Shown piece by piece: positions 6,336 to 6,686 of a stretch of 6,686 nucleotides of DNA (position 1 is its first letter; each line of letters begins with the position of its first letter). A program made the translations under genes and the position numbers. Origin of the DNA: JACPAP01 sp035287045 (lineage in GTDB: Bacteria > Gemmatimonadota > Gemmatimonadetes > Gemmatimonadales > GWC2-71-9). The stretch lies in assembly GCA_035287045.1 (NCBI GenBank), contig DATECF010000176.1:1-6686 (forward strand). The letters run 5' to 3'. The notes beneath the pieces are model-generated. The model was not told where the DNA came from. It searched no databases and saw only the letters and a program-made list of their open reading frames with translations.

Positions 6336-6375
6336 GACCTACTGCTTGCTATGTAACTAATTATCAATACATATC

Positions 6376-6686
6376 TTATGTCGAGACTCCCAATCGATTC
6401 CCCAGGCTCTTGAGTTTGCGGGCGAGCGTATTCCGATGGATCCCAAGAATCCGCGCTGCCGACTCGATACGTCCCCCGGTCTCCTTCATCACTCTCGCGA
6501 TGTGCCACCCTTCCAGCTCAGCCAGCGTGCCCGCGCCTTCCGAGGCCGCTGGCACGCCGGATGACTGCTTGACCAGGGCGATGAACCGAGGATGTCCCCG
6601 TGCCTCCTCCAGCGCTTCGAGCCAGGGACGCAAATCACTCTCGATTGGGTCTCCAACGGCGGCCACCACCACGTCCCACTCCTCCC
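6376..6686 (-). CDS. Fis-type HTH regulator, C-terminal part (cut by window edge)
   Basis: The frame is open to the right edge and ends with TAA at 6376. A GTG at 6672 is an internal Val rather than a likely start, because the residues before it (EEWD) continue the same domain. The last about 45 residues, from LAELEGWHIARVMKETGG through ESAARILGIHRNTLARKLK, form a Fis-type helix-turn-helix (HTH_8), found at the C-terminus of NtrC-family and RegA/PrrA-type response regulators. The preceding WDVVVAAVGDP...FIALVKQSS resembles the middle of a receiver domain, but the position expected for the phospho-accepting Asp reads Ala. Only a short linker separates the two, so no AAA+ sigma54-activation domain is present. 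It lies 93 bp upstream of imuB in the same direction; whether it controls imuB is unknown. Confidence 0.75.
   Translation of the reverse strand, partial: EEWDVVVAAVGDPIESDLRPWLEALEEARGHPRFIALVKQSSGVPAASEGAGTLAELEGWHIARVMKETGGRIESAARILGIHRNTLARKLKSLGNRLGVST

Noticed and set aside
6332..6349. GCAAG/CTTGC inverted repeat upstream of imuB
   Set aside because: The arms are only 5 bp with an 8-bp loop and no T-run. It overlaps the weak -35 and could easily be chance.
6283..6375. Classical LexA/SOS box upstream of imuB
   Set aside because: I looked for GAAC-N4-GTTC, CTGT-N8-ACAG and GTTC-N7-GTTC in the gap and found none. Only the different dyad at 6286-6303 is present.

Overview
This 6.7 kb window is GC-rich bacterial chromosomal DNA. 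Its core is a translesion-synthesis (mutagenesis) cassette on the minus strand: imuB (a Y-family polymerase-like protein without catalytic residues), then a small gene resembling the DUF6504 family, then dnaE2 (error-prone DNA polymerase III alpha). No imuA/imuA' gene is visible, although it commonly accompanies this cassette. The phylum cannot be proved from this window. The cassette form and the dense arrays of 8-bp repeats remind me of Gemmatimonadota, but that is a low-confidence impression from memory.

Layout. Positions 2-1183 (+) hold the C-terminal part of an MgtE-type magnesium transporter whose 5' end is cut by the window edge. After a 38-bp convergent gap come dnaE2 (4641-1222, minus), the small gene (4987-4709, minus) and imuB (6282-5002, minus). 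All are read in one direction with short gaps and look like one operon. Upstream of imuB is a 93-bp AT-rich gap with a promoter-like pair of hexamers and an 18-bp perfect dyad at the predicted transcription start. Beyond it, in the same direction, is the C-terminal end of a Fis-type DNA-binding regulator cut by the right window edge.

How they work together. In characterised systems ImuB does not polymerise; it binds the beta sliding clamp and recruits DnaE2, which copies damaged template and causes induced mutations. DnaE2 here keeps its catalytic aspartates and ImuB has lost all of its own, as expected. Both carry possible clamp-binding peptides. The small gene between them is a candidate accessory factor.

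Most unusual feature. Short-period repeat arrays occur in or beside all three cassette genes: 8-bp units in dnaE2, at the dnaE2 start, in the small gene and in imuB, and 10-bp units near the dnaE2 3' end. In coding DNA they lie at apparent linkers and keep the reading frame. Two are paired inverted arrays with the same layout but different unit sequences. Adding or losing one 8-bp unit would shift the frame, so these arrays may be an expanding repeat family or slippage switches in a mutator cassette.
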